Shown here: piece by piece, positions 52,840-64,000 of the stretch
How the letters are laid out: the number at the start of each line of letters is the position of its first letter
Position numbering within the stretch: position 1 is the stretch's first letter
Assembly: GCF_002127325.2 (NCBI RefSeq)
Contig: NC_035444.2
Span: 33,000,904 to 33,064,903 of the forward strand
DNA from: Helianthus annuus
Taxonomy: Eukaryota > Streptophyta > Magnoliopsida > Asterales > Asteraceae
Length of the DNA: 64,000 nucleotides
Direction: 5' to 3'
Made by a program: the position numbers and the translations under genes
Notes under the pieces: model-generated
Seen by the model: the letters and a program-made list of their open reading frames with translations, nothing else
What the model was told of the DNA's origin: nothing
Database searches by the model: none

Positions 52840-55178
52840 GCGTTCCCTTATATCACTCGCAGTTGAACCAATGATCTTCGTTACATGTTTATTAAACATC
52901 ACAAAAGACACACTGCCAGTTTCATCTTGCACCCTCAAATGTACCTTGAACCTCTAATAAATAGTAATTAAATTACAGTCCGAATATAAGAAGTAATAAA
53001 CCTAAAAAGTAACATTAACTTACTTAATGGTTATCGATGTGCATTCGCATTCGCATTTCGAACAAACCAATGAAGTAGGTGACAAATTCATGACCCCATC
53101 AGAAATGGTTTTAGCGTATTGTAAGTATTCAGTTTTTGTCAACACCTTCTTGTTACAGTTTCGACATGTCGGATAAAACCACCCATAGTTTTCTTGAACA
53201 ATTTTGATCGTTGCAACTACCACACATGACATTACCTATAATATCAAAGATAAAGCTTTATTAAGATGCTCAACTGATAAAACATAGAAAACATTAGGAA
53301 AATTAAATGCCTATGTATGTTTATAGAATTATTCATACGCTTTCAATCTCAATAATCTCATCGACATGTCTCTTAGTAGTCTTAATTAGAAATTCTTGAC
53401 GGACTGGAAATACGCTCTGAGATGAAAGTATGGTTTGAGAAGAAGAACCACCAGCTTCAAATTGTTTCACTAAAAGACTATAAAAATAAAACACACCATT
53501 AGTGTTAATACTCACACTTGTGTTAATAAAAATATGAAAAATATGAAATATAAATCAGTGATAGTACCTCCTACGAATTTCATTAACCTCATCAATTTCT
53601 TGGTTGAGAAATATACAAGTTCCAAACTTATCATTCTGAACAGTATATTGTCCTGCACGTAAAAACATACATATCCAACAATTCATTACAAGTGTCTACG
53701 AAAACAACAAAATGTAACAAATAACACGTTGGAAACACTAAAGTAAATGAATAAGTCAAATGTAAATTACCTTGCCACTTCTTAATCTTCGCATGCTGAA
53801 TGACAGCCATCACATTCTCATTCTTAGTGTTTTGAGACAGAAAATCATTAAATTGTTGTGCATATCCATTCCACAAAGTACAACGGACTATTTCTCCCCT
53901 ACAAGAAACATATAAAAAAACAACATTAAAAGTTCCACCAAAATCTATACTGTCTATTAAAACAACACTAATCATTTACAGTAAATAATGGCAATGATTT
54001 ACTGTTTGTTTGTATTAAATGAAATGAAGAATCTTATATATAAAATAACCTAATCATTGGTCTTGTATAAAATAAGAACAATCATTTAATGAATCTTCAC
54101 TGCATTAAATACGATCATAACACACAAACAAATTTATATAAATGGCAAAGTAAGATTCACTGCACATCTTGAAGATCCAAATTCCTCCTTTTTCTTTCTT
54201 TAGGAGGTTTTCCAAAGATGTACATATCTCCACACCAGACAACTGTTCCAGCAACATCTAAAATAAAAGATAGCAACAGTAAGCAGATTCGAAAGGGAGC
54301 CAAAATATATATCAGACTATCAGAAACAATCATACCAACAGTGAGCATATTCTTTCCTTCTCCTTTAACAATGTCTGAATGTGCCATGAAGTTCATCCAT
54401 GATCAACACCTTGCCAACCATTCGCACGTGTAACAACCATACAACCGTAAAAGTTAATCTTGTAATCATGGTTAACAACTTTGTAGGGATCCGTGTTTTC
54501 TCCAACACGAAATCTGGAGAGAATAACAATTCATCCTCATGAAGTTGTGAGTCAAACACAGGTATCAATGGAGCCTTAATACCTGCCTGAATCTTAGTAC
54601 CCTGACCAAATAAGTGAAATAAGATACTTTAGAAACAAACAGACAAACAGTACCTCACAAAAGTATAAAAAATACTCAGCTATGGTAACATATGAAGGAT
54701 CAAAAACCAAACAATATTTGTGTTTGTTTCATTATGCCTAACCCTAAAACAAACAAACAAACAGTAACTCTCAAAAATACGAAAAATACTCAGCTATTGT
54801 AACATATCAAAGATCAAAAACCAAACAATATTCGTCTTTGTTTCATTATACCTAACCCTAAATTACACAAAATATATAACCGTATAAGAAATCTAAAATA
54901 AGAGAAACAAAACACAAACCCAAAATCATAAAAAGAGTCAAAAACGACAAATGAATATTGGAAAGTATAAACCCTAGAACAGTCAGATAACAGAATCAAT
55001 GCTTTATAAATACTAATACCTTCTCATCGAGCAAGATCAGGTCCATCCGAAAGGACTGAGACCATTTTCGGATGATTCGACACTTGATATTCCACATATC
55101 TTTGGCCGGATTCAAATCGTCTATGAAACTGAGTGACAAAGATGGTGATTCCCCTCCGGATTGCTTTGCCTTTGACAT

Positions 55179-55608
55179 GGTTCGTTTGGAAGCTTTATAC
55201 AAAAACCCTAGAATTTCGCCTGTATAAAAGAGTTAAGAATGTGAAGAAGAAAGAGAGAGATGGGGAATATAATGTAGAGGTGAAGCAATGGATTTGTAGA
55301 GATAATGATGATATCTCAGATGCATTAAATGCACAAAACAACTCCCCATGCAAGTTTGAAATTCCCTCCTAATCTATCACTAAAGTTAAATGGTTCTAAC
55401 CATTTATTAATAAAAATCAGATTATTATATATTATATATTTAAATTTATAGATTTATATATATATATCCGAATACATATTATTATATTATCCGAATTATG
55501 ACATCAGCATGGACAACGTGGCATATCTCAGAGGTTGACACGTAAACAAATCGAGGTAAGCGGCTAATCTCCTTTTATAGATAGTAATAGATGATAATAA
55601 TAATAATA

Positions 55609-55663
<55 letters not shown>
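55179..55663. other. 5' flank of the RPA-like gene, Helitron 5' terminus and (ATA)n tract
   Basis: This is the leader and promoter region of the RPA-like gene on the minus strand up to the Helitron terminus at 55591. An (ATA)n-type microsatellite (55592-55663) belonging to the Mutator-like element follows. The leucine-rich open frame across it is an artefact of the repeat. Confidence 0.5.
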
Positions 55664-55666
<3 letters not shown>

Positions 55667-56087
55667 TAAACGAATTGGATCAAAATGGCAATTGAAAAGA
55701 TTTAAATTGAAAATCCCCAAATTACCCCTGGTTAAAAATGGGGTTTTTGGATGGGGTTAGGGTATGTAATCAAAATGGCAACAAACGGGAAAAGTCAGGG
55801 ACCCAGAGGCGAAAAAAAACTATTTGGACTAAAATGGCAAATTTGGACAAACCTCGGAGACTAAAATGACAATTAACTCTCACATATAATTAATTAAAAA
55901 AATAGACCTTCCAGTTTTAAAGTGCATTTTAATCATTTTAGTAAGATTTAACAAAAAAGTTAACAAGGTTTAGCCTTAGTACTCAACATTGTAACAAATT
56001 AGAACGTTAATACTGATTTTGCAACAAAAAACTATTTGTACGCGACACTGAATTTTGGCAGAAAACACAAAAACCAAAGGTGTAATT

Positions 56088-56388
56088 TTTTCTTTTTTAT
56101 AAAAAGGGAACATAACATAAATACCAGCAACTAATAACCATCTTTTCTATAATTGATATATGATATGTATATTAAAATAAATATATTAAAAGTAAAAAAA
56201 TCCAAGCTAAAGCGAGCCAAACCAACCCAATCTTGCTCGCTATGAACCGAGTCGAGCTATGCTTGCTTTCTAACTGAGTCGACCAGCTCCGCTTAGTTTC
56301 AAATTGAGCCATAGAGAGAGCTTTTTCAGAGCTAAATCCGAGCGAGCTTTGAGCGACCTACGAGCCGCGAGGTTTTTGGACAGCTCTA
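56088..56388. mobile_element. right half of hAT-type GCTCG MITE copy 2
   Basis: This half is collinear with the inverse of the first 230 bases of copy 1: 'gtatattaaaataaatatat', a GCTCG/GAGCC-rich stretch, and the terminus GGACAGCTCTA. With 28614-28922 it reconstitutes an element close in length to copy 1 (628 bp). No TSD is recognisable, so this copy is older. Confidence 0.75.
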
Positions 56389-57154
56389 AATTGATGAACT
56401 GTTCCAAACGGATATCCGCGTTGCCAACGAATTTCTCTTGAAAAGCAAGTCAGAAGATTTTACGACCAATAAGTTTTATGCAGTTGTGCCGAATACACCA
56501 ACATTCAAAGAAAAGTTAAGTAGTGTGTCCCTAAAAACAAACTAAAAAAACAATTGAAAATTTGGATCCTATAGATTGAAGTAATTGATGTTTTATAACT
56601 TTGAAAATATAGGAATTGGATTAAAAGTATGGGTGAGGATCAAATAGAAAGTTTATTTTGGCTAGAAAGGATAGGAAGCAATAGGATTATGACATGTGGC
56701 AAAATTTAAAATAAAGAGGAAGCAAAATTTAAAATAAAGAGGAAGGGTATTTTAGTCAATCATATCCTTTCTTCTTCCTTCTTCTCCCTAGTAACTTCAA
56801 AACCCACCATTTTTAAAACCCACCATCTTCAACCATTTCTTCACTTTCTATCTTAATAATCACTACATTATAGTGCGATTTTCGTCACCAATGAATGATT
56901 CAAACACCCGATCAACGTCTTCTTCAGCTTTTTTTTTTTTTTTGAAGAAAACCCAGTTTAATTTCATTCAAAATCTCGTTTTTCCGCGTGATTTTGAACA
57001 TAATCACTCGATCCGTTCGATTCGATCGCTGATAAGTGTTTCCATCATTCAAATTTCGTCAATCGTTGAAGAAAGCGGCTTCGATCCATGTAAGAAATTC
57101 TTTAATTTCATTTTTACGATCTAGGTTTTAGATTTAGTCATTGTGTTTTACGAT

Positions 57155-57245
57155 CTTGACGGGGGTCCGGGGGCAGCGCCCCTGGTAGCGGGGTCCAAGG
57201 GGCGGTTGCCCCTGGCGGGGTCCAAGGGGCAGAGCCCCTGGCTGG
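57155..57245. repeat. GC-rich tandem repeat with GGGGC/GCCCC palindromes
   Basis: There are three imperfect units of about 28-30 bases of the form GGGGTCCAAGGGGCNNNGCCCCTGG. Each unit can form a hairpin. The base composition contrasts sharply with the AT-rich surroundings. Confidence 0.75.
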
Positions 57246-57391
57246 GGTCGAGCTGGAAATTGCTTTAATAAAAATGCATGAGAATATTTAATTTTCTGTA
57301 AATTTGCCTCTGGAAAACTGCATTCGTAGACAGTTTTATACCATTGCGTTTTAGAACTGCATTCCTGGTTCAGACAATTCACAAACAAAAC

Positions 57392-57652
57392 TAGGGATGA
57401 GCAAATTGGACCCGGTACCGGTACTGAACTGGTACTGGTACCGAATTTACCGACCGGATACATTTTTGGTACCGATTCGGTACCGACTTTTGACATTTTC
57501 GGTACCGGTTCGGTACCGGTATTTGCCGGTTTTTACCCTCAAATACTGATACCGTACCGGTACCGAACCGTACCGTACCGGTACCCACTTTTGAGGATTT
57601 TCGGTACCGGAACTTTCAGTTCCGGTACTGGTCGGTACCGAGCTCATCCCTA
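57392..57652. mobile_element. hAT-type MITE rich in GGTACCG
   Basis: It has perfect 11-bp terminal inverted repeats TAGGGATGAGC/GCTCATCCCTA and an 8-bp TSD with one mismatch (AACAAAAC at 57384-57391; GACAAAAC at 57653-57660). The body is packed with GGTACCG and CGGTACC motifs. It is non-coding; open frames here are by-products of the repeats. Confidence 0.85.
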
Positions 57653-57676
57653 GACAAAACTATTGTCCTGGTCTAA

Positions 57677-58345
57677 TGCGTTTTATTGAGAACACTTTCT
57701 TTGGTGTTTTTATGCCATTGCGTTTTAGAATTAAAACATTTTTATGCGTTTTCTGGCCATTGCGTTTTAGAAAAACACATATTTGAAGTGTTTTTAGTCA
57801 TTGCGTTTTAGGTAAAACACGTTTTTAGGTGTTTTCAGTCTATTGCGTTTTAGAGAGAACACTTTCTTTTGTTTTTTTAGGCCATTGCGTTTTAGAAATG
57901 AGACATTTTTAAGTGTTTTCTGGCCATTGCGTTTTATAAATAAGACATTTCTTTGTGTTTTTGGTGCATTGCGTTTTAGGTAAAACACATTTTTATGTGT
58001 TTTCAGTCCATTGCGTTTTAGAAAACAGAAATTTTAAGTGTTTTCTGGCCATTGCGTTTTAGAAATAAGACATTTTTTTGTGTTTTTTGTGCATTGCGTT
58101 TTAGGTAAAACACATTTTTATGTGTTTTCAGTGCATTGCGTTTTAGAATGTACACTTTCTTTTGTGTTTTTAGACTATTGCGTTTTAGAAATAAGACATT
58201 TCTTTTTGTTTTCTAGCCATTGCGTTTTACAAATAAAACATTTCTTTGTTTTTTGGTGAATTGCGTTTTAGAAAAATGTCATTTTTTAGGTTTTTTTTTC
58301 CATTGTGTTTTACGCAACTGGGTTTTTTCCATTGCGTTTTACGCA
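57677..58345. repeat. 42-bp minisatellite with core CATTGCGTTTTAGAAA
   Basis: About sixteen to eighteen diverged units are spaced mostly 41-43 bases apart, each with CATTGCGTTTTAG followed by an A-rich then a T-rich part. Because 42 is a multiple of three, the array gives periodic open frames on both strands (14-residue units such as LKRNGLKKQKKVFS on the minus strand). I take these as by-products. A lone copy of the core also lies at about 57344. Confidence 0.8.
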
Positions 58346-58476
58346 ACTGGTTTATTAAAAAAATCGAAAATATAGCAATAGTATACTCGATTTAAAGATA
58401 AAAAAACGCTTGTTTTTTTGGTTCAATTTTTATAAAAAAATAATGTCGTATGAAAGAGTTATTAACGTTTAAAAAA

Positions 58477-59492
58477 GGAAAATTGGTTTTTAATAAACCA
58501 ACCTTTGTCCCATTGGTAAATAATAATCTTACCTACGTAATTGGTATATAATAATCCTACCTATCAACATGTTGGTACTCAATGAACTTTCGTTAATTTT
58601 TGTTAACTGAAGTTAGTTTTTAAGTTTTATTTATTACACAAACAGTCCCTGTAGTTGTAATTTACTAGTTTTAACTATTTTATAAAAAAAAAAACCTCAA
58701 GAACAATTAGTAGTTTGGATGGCACAAATCAATGAAAACCCAAGAACTTCTTCTTCTACCCTTATTTATCGCCACACTTTCTCCCTTTTCTAAGACAAAT
58801 TCCACCAAAGTCACAACAAACAAGCACCTACATCTCTTTATTTTGTGGTTCACGGAGCTATTGCCAGAGGAAGGAGGCGCGACGTAGATGACATGGAATG
58901 GTGGTGGTAAGAGGTGGTTGATGTTGTTGCTGCAGGTTGGAGGTTTAGCTATTCATGGTGATGATCTTCCCCATATGAACCCTTGATTGGAACCCGCCCC
59001 CAAATCGGTCGAAAGAATCAAGAGTGATAGAAATTTGTTTGGGGGCTTTTAATCACTGACCAAAACCGAGTAGTTTGATACCTGAAATTCCAATTTTGGT
59101 GGTCGTTTACTTGATCCGTCGGAGAACTCCCATGGCGGTGGCAGTGGCGATGGTAGTTGTTTACATCGGAAATCAAAATCAAGGAAAAGGACGATTTCCG
59201 AGTGGTGTTTGTGATAAATCTAGAACTAGTACACATATGTATATATAAAATTTAATTACATGGCCCTTGACCTTTTTTTTGTTTTACAAAATAGTTAAAA
59301 CTAGTAAATTACAACTACATGGACTGTTTGTGTAATAAATAAAACTTAAAAACTAACTTCAGTTAAAAATAATTAACGGAAGTTCATTAAGAACCAACAT
59401 GTTGATAGGTAGGATTATTGTATACCAATTACGTAAGTAAGATTATTATTTACCAATGGGACAAAGGTTGGTTTATTAAAAACCAATTTTCC
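58477..59492. mobile_element. foldback Mutator-type element (1.0 kb)
   Basis: The ends GGAAAATTGGTTTTTAATAA pair with the right end. The arms match in inverse for about 200 bp (sharing AACCAACCTTTGTCCCATTG and CAACATGTTG). The flanks TTTAAAAAA (58468-58476) and TTTAAAAAT (59493-59501) form a 9-bp TSD with one mismatch. The middle (58720-59240) is non-repetitive and could be captured sequence; no gene is recognised. Confidence 0.75.
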
Positions 59493-59704
59493 TTTAAAAA
59501 TGGGGGGGGGGGGGAATTGGCGGAGAGAGAAACTATTGTGGTGGAGTGACTAGAATACCCTTACACAACCCACGCGCCTCTTTTTTGATCTTGAATTTCA
59601 GAAAATTTAATCTTAGCCCTTGATTAAATCTATTGATGGTCAAGATTACTTCCTAACATTACTAGCCAAATAAACTTCCTACTATATTCTAACCCTTAAA
59701 AGTA

Positions 59705-60294
59705 AATAATCATAAATCAAGTTAGATAGTTTCAACCGAACCTGTCCTTCTTGTCTTGAAGTTTAAGCAAATAAGTTAATAGAACACATGCATATTAGAT
59801 TCCCATACCAAAATTCCAATTCAATATATAATTCCCTATAAAGTGTCTGGACCATCTTCATCTCTTTAATTCATGCTTTGAAAATTCCATCAACATATTT
59901 CACACAGAATTGTTCCAGAGGTAGGTTTAGGCTCATCCTAACCATTTATCACAGTCTTCACAGATATGACACCGTTAGTGACGCCATCTAACCAGTACGT
60001 GACGATTATACATAAGCTAAACGGTTGAAGTTGTCCAGAATAATTTGTTTAAGCATAGTGTTTTGGAACATATGTAAATGACCTCATATATATTACTAAA
60101 TCCACTAACGGGAATATATATACTTTTCTTTAACAGCATATTTCTTCTAATCTCTATTATGTGTGATACTTGAATTCAAGACTTTTTTCTCTTAAACCCA
60201 AATTTAGGTGTTTAAAGATTCTGTCTTTAAATAGATCACCACCCATTAGTTACAATCATAAATTTTCAATGATGTATACCATATACGTATGTTC

Positions 60295-60335
<41 letters not shown>

Positions 60336-60358
60336 TTATTTAGTTGTGAGTTTATTGA
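59705..60358. other. AT-rich intergenic DNA with a (TA)n tract
   Basis: No gene is seen. A simple (TA)n run lies at about 60299-60332 and has not been invaded. Confidence 0.4.
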
Positions 60359-60366
60359 GAAACCAC

Positions 60367-60879
60367 CAATGTTGTAGAAGGCGCTAGTCGGGCGGTGAGG
60401 TACCACCTAGGGGTTAATCGGGATAAATAGAGATTAATCGGAATGGACTTTTCATGTATAGTTTTACAAAATTATAAAAATATATAGTTAACTTTATACT
60501 TTTTATATACAAATTTACAAGTTTGGGAACCATATGTAACGTTGTGAAAGATAGAGGGGGTTAAATGTTAAAATACCCAAACTTAATCAAACCTAACCCC
60601 CCATCTCTTTCATTATACGGCCGCTCTTCCCCTCTCATTAGACATGGCCGCACAAGAAAGAAGCCGTATCCCCATTTTTGGTTCCAAACGAGGTAAGAAC
60701 TCATTCCATTAGATCGATTTGGTCCAATTTTGACCAAATATGTCCAATTTTCCATGATTTTGACCGATTTTGACCACTGCCGCCTAGTTTGACCGATTTG
60801 TCAAAATCCAGGCGGCAGACCTCCGATAAGCATTTAATCACCGCCTAAGCACCGCCTAGGCGCGATTCCTGCAACATTG
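60367..60879. mobile_element. hAT-type MITE with CAATGTTG ends
   Basis: Terminal inverted repeats CAATGTTGTAG/CAATGTTGCAG and a perfect 8-bp TSD GAAACCAC (60359-60366 and 60880-60887) identify it. It is non-coding, with GGCGGTGAGG/CACCGCC motifs near both ends. Confidence 0.85.
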
Positions 60880-60887
60880 GAAACCAC

Positions 60888-61342
60888 ATGAAAGTGAAGA
60901 ACCTGAGAATTATGGGTTTTACATAAAAAAAAATTAAAACTAACTAAAAACATATTTAAACATAGAAAACTCATTTTTACTTTTTTTTTAAGTTTTTATG
61001 TATAAAAACATGTAAAAGACTTTTTAAGGTTGACTTTCAACTCTTGAAACTTGTTGTTTGAACCATACCTCATGGATGAAAACTGTACTTTACCCAAAAG
61101 TCAGTTTTTCCTAAAAAGTAAAAAAAAAAATTAAAATACTGTGAAATTTATATCACAATATTTAAAACTCAAGCAACATAACTTAATTTTCTTTTTGCCA
61201 TTTTATATAACTGCGGGCATAATTTGTTTTGCAAAAGTGTGCAACAGTAGGGAGGCTTAGTAAGGCGGGCAACGTTATTGTGCTAAAACATGCGATGTTG
61301 ATCAGTTCTGTTTTAAACATAATGGAAAACATGAAAACATAC
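60888..61342. other. AT-rich DNA, no gene seen
   Basis: Nothing is recognisable. It may be intron sequence downstream of the exon-like segment at 61343. Confidence 0.3.
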
Positions 61343-61503
61343 CTGTTACAGAAGACAGTGCAGTGGAGAATCCAGTGAGGGATGATGCCATTGAGTTCGA
61401 CATGTTTGTCAGTGTGATCTGGTTCCTCCTTAGGGTGCAAACTAATGATGGTGATGATGAAACCGAATAGGGAGTTCGGTTATGGAGAGGGAGGCGATTT
61501 TGA
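61343..61503 (-). pseudogene. exon-like segment, possible organelle-targeting N-terminus
   Basis: On the minus strand one frame reads NRTPYSVSSSPSLVC, then ITLTNMSNSMASSLTGFSTA and LSSVTG, before a GT donor at 61342. The Ser/Thr-rich, acid-poor composition would suit a plastid or mitochondrial transit peptide. It directly abuts the copia LTR at 61504, so the original upstream part may have been displaced. I do not recognise the gene and the frame choice is uncertain. Confidence 0.25.
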
Positions 61504-61725
61504 TGTTAGGATAATTAGGTTATGTTTCTAACCTTGAAACTTCTACATAAGTCTCCTTATATAAGCACCCAAGAGGAAACCTAATTAGTTAATAAGGGTA
61601 ATATGGTCCATCAACATTTATCACCTAATGATTTAATAGATTGTTATATATTTTGATCTATATTATGTAAATGATTATAATGGCTACTAGATTAAATATT
61701 AAATCATAATATATTTAATCTTACA
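61504..61725 (-). repeat. 3' LTR of the copia remnant (222 bp)
   Basis: On the minus strand it starts TGTAAGATTAAATAT next to the polypurine tract and ends CCTAATTATCCTAACA. The short length is normal for several copia lineages. A TATATAAGG-type box lies inside (near 61556). Confidence 0.7.
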
Positions 61726-62090
61726 TTCTCCCACTTAGCCGAGTAATCATTTACTATGAGTATTAGATAAGGCTGATCAGGAGTTAACACTCATTTTAGC
61801 CTTAAACAAGAACTATAGCAGAGAAATACAGCCGTTGAATCATTATGCGACTCAGGACCCCCATTAGTCATACTATAGCCTTAATTTAAAACCTAATCGT
61901 TATGATCAACATACGCATAAGCCCTTTGTTTGATTTGTAACTTTATTTGTCTATATGCCATTACTGGTTGAACATATTCTAAGAGACATACAAAATCAAA
62001 CTGAGGAAATTTCATTAATCATAAAACATAAGCTAGTACAATATGCTAAACAAGGTCTTCACTAAATCCCATATTTCGAACATGTTCTTC

Positions 62091-62817
62091 TTAAACTTTA
62101 GGAGGGAGACCTTTAGTCATCGGATCCGCAAGCATATCTTTAGTACTAATATACTCAATATAAAGATTATTTTCCTCGACTCGTTCACGTATGAACAGAT
62201 ATTTTGTATCGTGATATAAACCAGCTCCAGTCGAACTGTTACTGTTCGAGAAACTAACGGCAACTGAGTTATCACAATAAATCTTCAATGGTCTAGAAAT
62301 GGAATTAATGATTTTGAGTCCAGTGATCAGATTTCTAAGCAACATTCCATGACAGGTTGCGTAATAAACTGCAATGTACTCTGCCATCATTGTGGAAGTT
62401 GTGGTCAACTATTGTTTATGACTCTTCCATGAGATAGGTTCGCCTGCTAACATAAAGATATAGCCCGAATTGGATTTCTTATCATCTTTGCATTTGGAAA
62501 AGTCTGAATCAGAATAGCCTACCACTTCTAAATGATCACTTCTTCTATAAGTCAGTTTATAGTCTTTCGTCCCTTGCAGATATCGAAGTACCTTCTTAGC
62601 TGCTTTCCAGTGATCTAGGCCATGATTAGTCTGGTAACGGCCTAGCATTCCAGTAATATAAGCGATATCTGGGCGAGTACAGACTTGAGCATACATCAGG
62701 CTCCCGACTACTGACGCGTAAGGTATCTGGCTCATTTACTCCTTCTCAACCTCTGTTGTCGGACACTGGAATGAACCGAAAACATCTCCCTTAACTACTG
62801 GAGCGACTGAGGGTTTG
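62091..62817 (-). pseudogene. copia reverse transcriptase end plus RNase H
   Basis: The frame reads VVKGDVFGSFQCPTTEVEKE, a stop, then IPYASVVGSLMYAQVCTRPD, WKAAKKVLRYLQGTKDY, the RNase H block VVGYSDSDFSKCKDDKKS, a second stop near 62408, and AEYIAVYYATCHGMLLRNLI, IYCDNSVAV, KDMLADPMTKGLPPKV. These are conserved landmarks of Ty1/copia pol ends. Two in-frame stops make it inactive. Confidence 0.85.
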
Positions 62818-64000
62818 TGTAACAAATCTCGCAAAATTTTCTACTACCTATTCCTAAAATGTACATTATGGAACCCTAATTGAAATCCCCAAGTAGTACG
62901 GTGCGATTCGAAACGGGAAAACGGACGAAACTAGCAACAGGGCCCCCTAAAACTCAAGGGGTGGATCCCCTAAAATGTTCCGCGACTCGCAATAGGAATT
63001 TTGAACACGTATCAGTCGAATTTGACACATTTCTGGGCTGTACTCGACACAAAGCAGGCCTAGGCTAGGTGGCCTAGCCCCGCGACTCGCGCCAGGAATG
63101 ATGGAGGCCGTCATGACACGTGCCCCGGATCAAATTTGGCTATAAAGCCCATGGCTTGGGACTTGATTTGTTTGCATGTCACGACGTAAAATTTCGTTCG
63201 TTACATTGATCCATTCTCTGATTCTTTCAAAATCACATTGACAGTCTTGAAACTCTGTAATGATAACGGGGTAATAACTCCATCACTGCTACGATACAAT
63301 ATTCGATTGATTCAAACCGATCTGATGGATGTTTAAGTGCTGCCTACATTGGTCTATGCTTTGTCATTTGTCGTGTGGGTTTCGATCTCGCGATAATCGT
63401 AAATGTTGAATTAAGTTACTAACCTAGTTTCATTTGCATTGTATATTTAATTAGGTTGACCAGCTTAACCAGTAGGCAAGCTTGACCGTTTAGATTTGCA
63501 ATGTGAGTCATTCTCTTTTTACCAAATTGCTTTCAAAACCCTACGTGTTTTCAAAGTTATAATTACAATGATTAAGTCTTTGTGGTCTACAATTACTGCC
63601 AGTATGTGGGGTTTTGTATACACTACTTGATAATCTTCACCATTGGATACCGGGTTAGCCAATGTGTGATATGACCATAGTCACAGATCCGGTCGAGTGA
63701 CAAATACCGATTTGGGGTAATTGGTTGATATAAACATTGTAATAGCTATTAATACTGTATATTATAACAATGTGTCTTTTGTATAAATGGAATGCACTCG
63801 CCAGTATTTTCAGTAATCAAATCTTTTTAAAACATGTTTCAGGTGATTTACTGTGAAGAAAAGGAAAAGTGCCCCGTAGCATTCCAGCTTAAATAAAGTG
63901 GCTCAGTAAATAGAAATAAACATGTTTTCTGTAATCAGGGGATTTCCCAGTGAAGTTCCTTTCTTGTAAAATACGGGGTTTGTCCCAAAATTTATAATAA
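62818..64000 (+). repeat. start of an LTR (probably gypsy-type) running off the window
   Basis: TGTAACAAATCTCGC interrupts the copia remnant at 62818 and begins an LTR-like start. A TATA-like box (CTATAAAGCC, about 63141) follows, and no coding sequence is present to the window edge. The 3' end and TSD are outside, so the assignment is provisional. Confidence 0.5.

Larger units (their letters stand above)
56630..59695. mobile_element. Mutator-like element (3.07 kb) with perfect 9-bp TSD
   Basis: TTAAAAGTA occurs at 56621-56629 and 59696-59704. Inside, the left end (GGGTGAGGATCAAATAG, then AAGTTTATTTTGGCTAG) pairs with the inverse of the right end (GGGTTAGAATATAGTAGG, then AAGTTTATTTGGCTAG) over about 150 imperfect bases. 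No transposase is present. It contains a GC-rich tandem repeat, a hAT MITE, a 42-bp minisatellite and a nested foldback. Confidence 0.7.
61504..62817 (-). mobile_element. 3' remnant of a Ty1/copia retrotransposon
   Basis: On the minus strand the element enters at 62817 (cut by another LTR) with the end of reverse transcriptase. It runs through RNase H, a 3' untranslated stretch (61740-62090), polypurine tract AAGTGGGAGAA (61726-61736) and a 222-bp LTR. The 5' LTR, gag, integrase and most of reverse transcriptase are absent or beyond the interrupting LTR. Confidence 0.8.

Noticed and set aside
55496..55720. Poly-leucine open frame on the minus strand
   Set aside because: Product of the (ATA)n microsatellite at the Helitron/Mutator junction.
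57134..57647. Three overlapping minus-strand frames around the GGTACCG region
   Set aside because: Arginine/tyrosine/proline-rich peptides produced by the GGTACCG motif array of a MITE.
57677..58345. Possible CRISPR-like array
   Set aside because: Units are contiguous and diverged with no unique spacers, and this is plant nuclear DNA.

Overview
The window is nuclear DNA from a flowering plant. It has spliceosomal introns, Ty1/copia, Ty3/gypsy, LINE, hAT, Mutator-like and Helitron elements, and decayed fragments of typical plant genes (plasma-membrane H+-ATPase, Tubby-like F-box, HDR/IspH, UPF0496, B3). Several repeat families look like ones I associate with Asteraceae, but that placement is recall, not proof. 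I see no clearly intact host gene. Almost everything is transposable-element DNA, much of it nested, and the nesting can be read from target-site duplications (TSDs) and matched ends.

Layout. 1-3944: 3' part of a SIRE-type copia element (extra ORF, polypurine tract, 3' LTR). 4802-5429: hAT-type MITE with GCTCG-rich ends. 5899-11121: 5'-truncated LINE with a 12-bp TSD, split by a 3.6-kb solo LTR. 12.2 kb: a SINE-like retroposon. 13481-27060: one (TA)n microsatellite invaded by five foldback elements and two gene-capturing Helitrons, every join lying in TA. 28614-56388: a nest of at least five levels. A hAT-type MITE holds an inverted-repeat element, which holds a Mutator-like element (9-bp TSD), which holds a foldback element and a 23-kb Helitron. 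The Helitron holds a Tekay-type Ty3/gypsy chromovirus with a 5-bp TSD. 56630-59695: a Mutator-like element (9-bp TSD) containing a GC-rich tandem repeat, a GGTACCG-rich hAT MITE, a 42-bp minisatellite and another foldback. 60367-60879: hAT MITE (8-bp TSD). 61504-62817: 3' remnant of a copia element, cut by an LTR that starts at 62818 and leaves the window.

The most interesting unit is the large Helitron (32456-55591, minus strand). Besides the usual Rep/helicase and RPA1-like genes it carries a multi-B3-domain (REM-like) gene, in opposite orientation, between the helicase and the hairpin 3' end. It is no longer autonomous. Rep has lost the segment that normally carries the HUH motif, the helicase has premature stops, and the RPA gene is split by the Tekay element. 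The Tekay polyprotein is one continuous frame broken by six stops, all explainable as C:G to T:A transitions, and has no frameshift. Two smaller Helitrons carry decayed exons: H+-ATPase plus Tubby-like F-box in one, HDR plus UPF0496 in the other.

Limits: all homology calls are by eye. Exon borders, divergence counts and family names should be treated as estimates.
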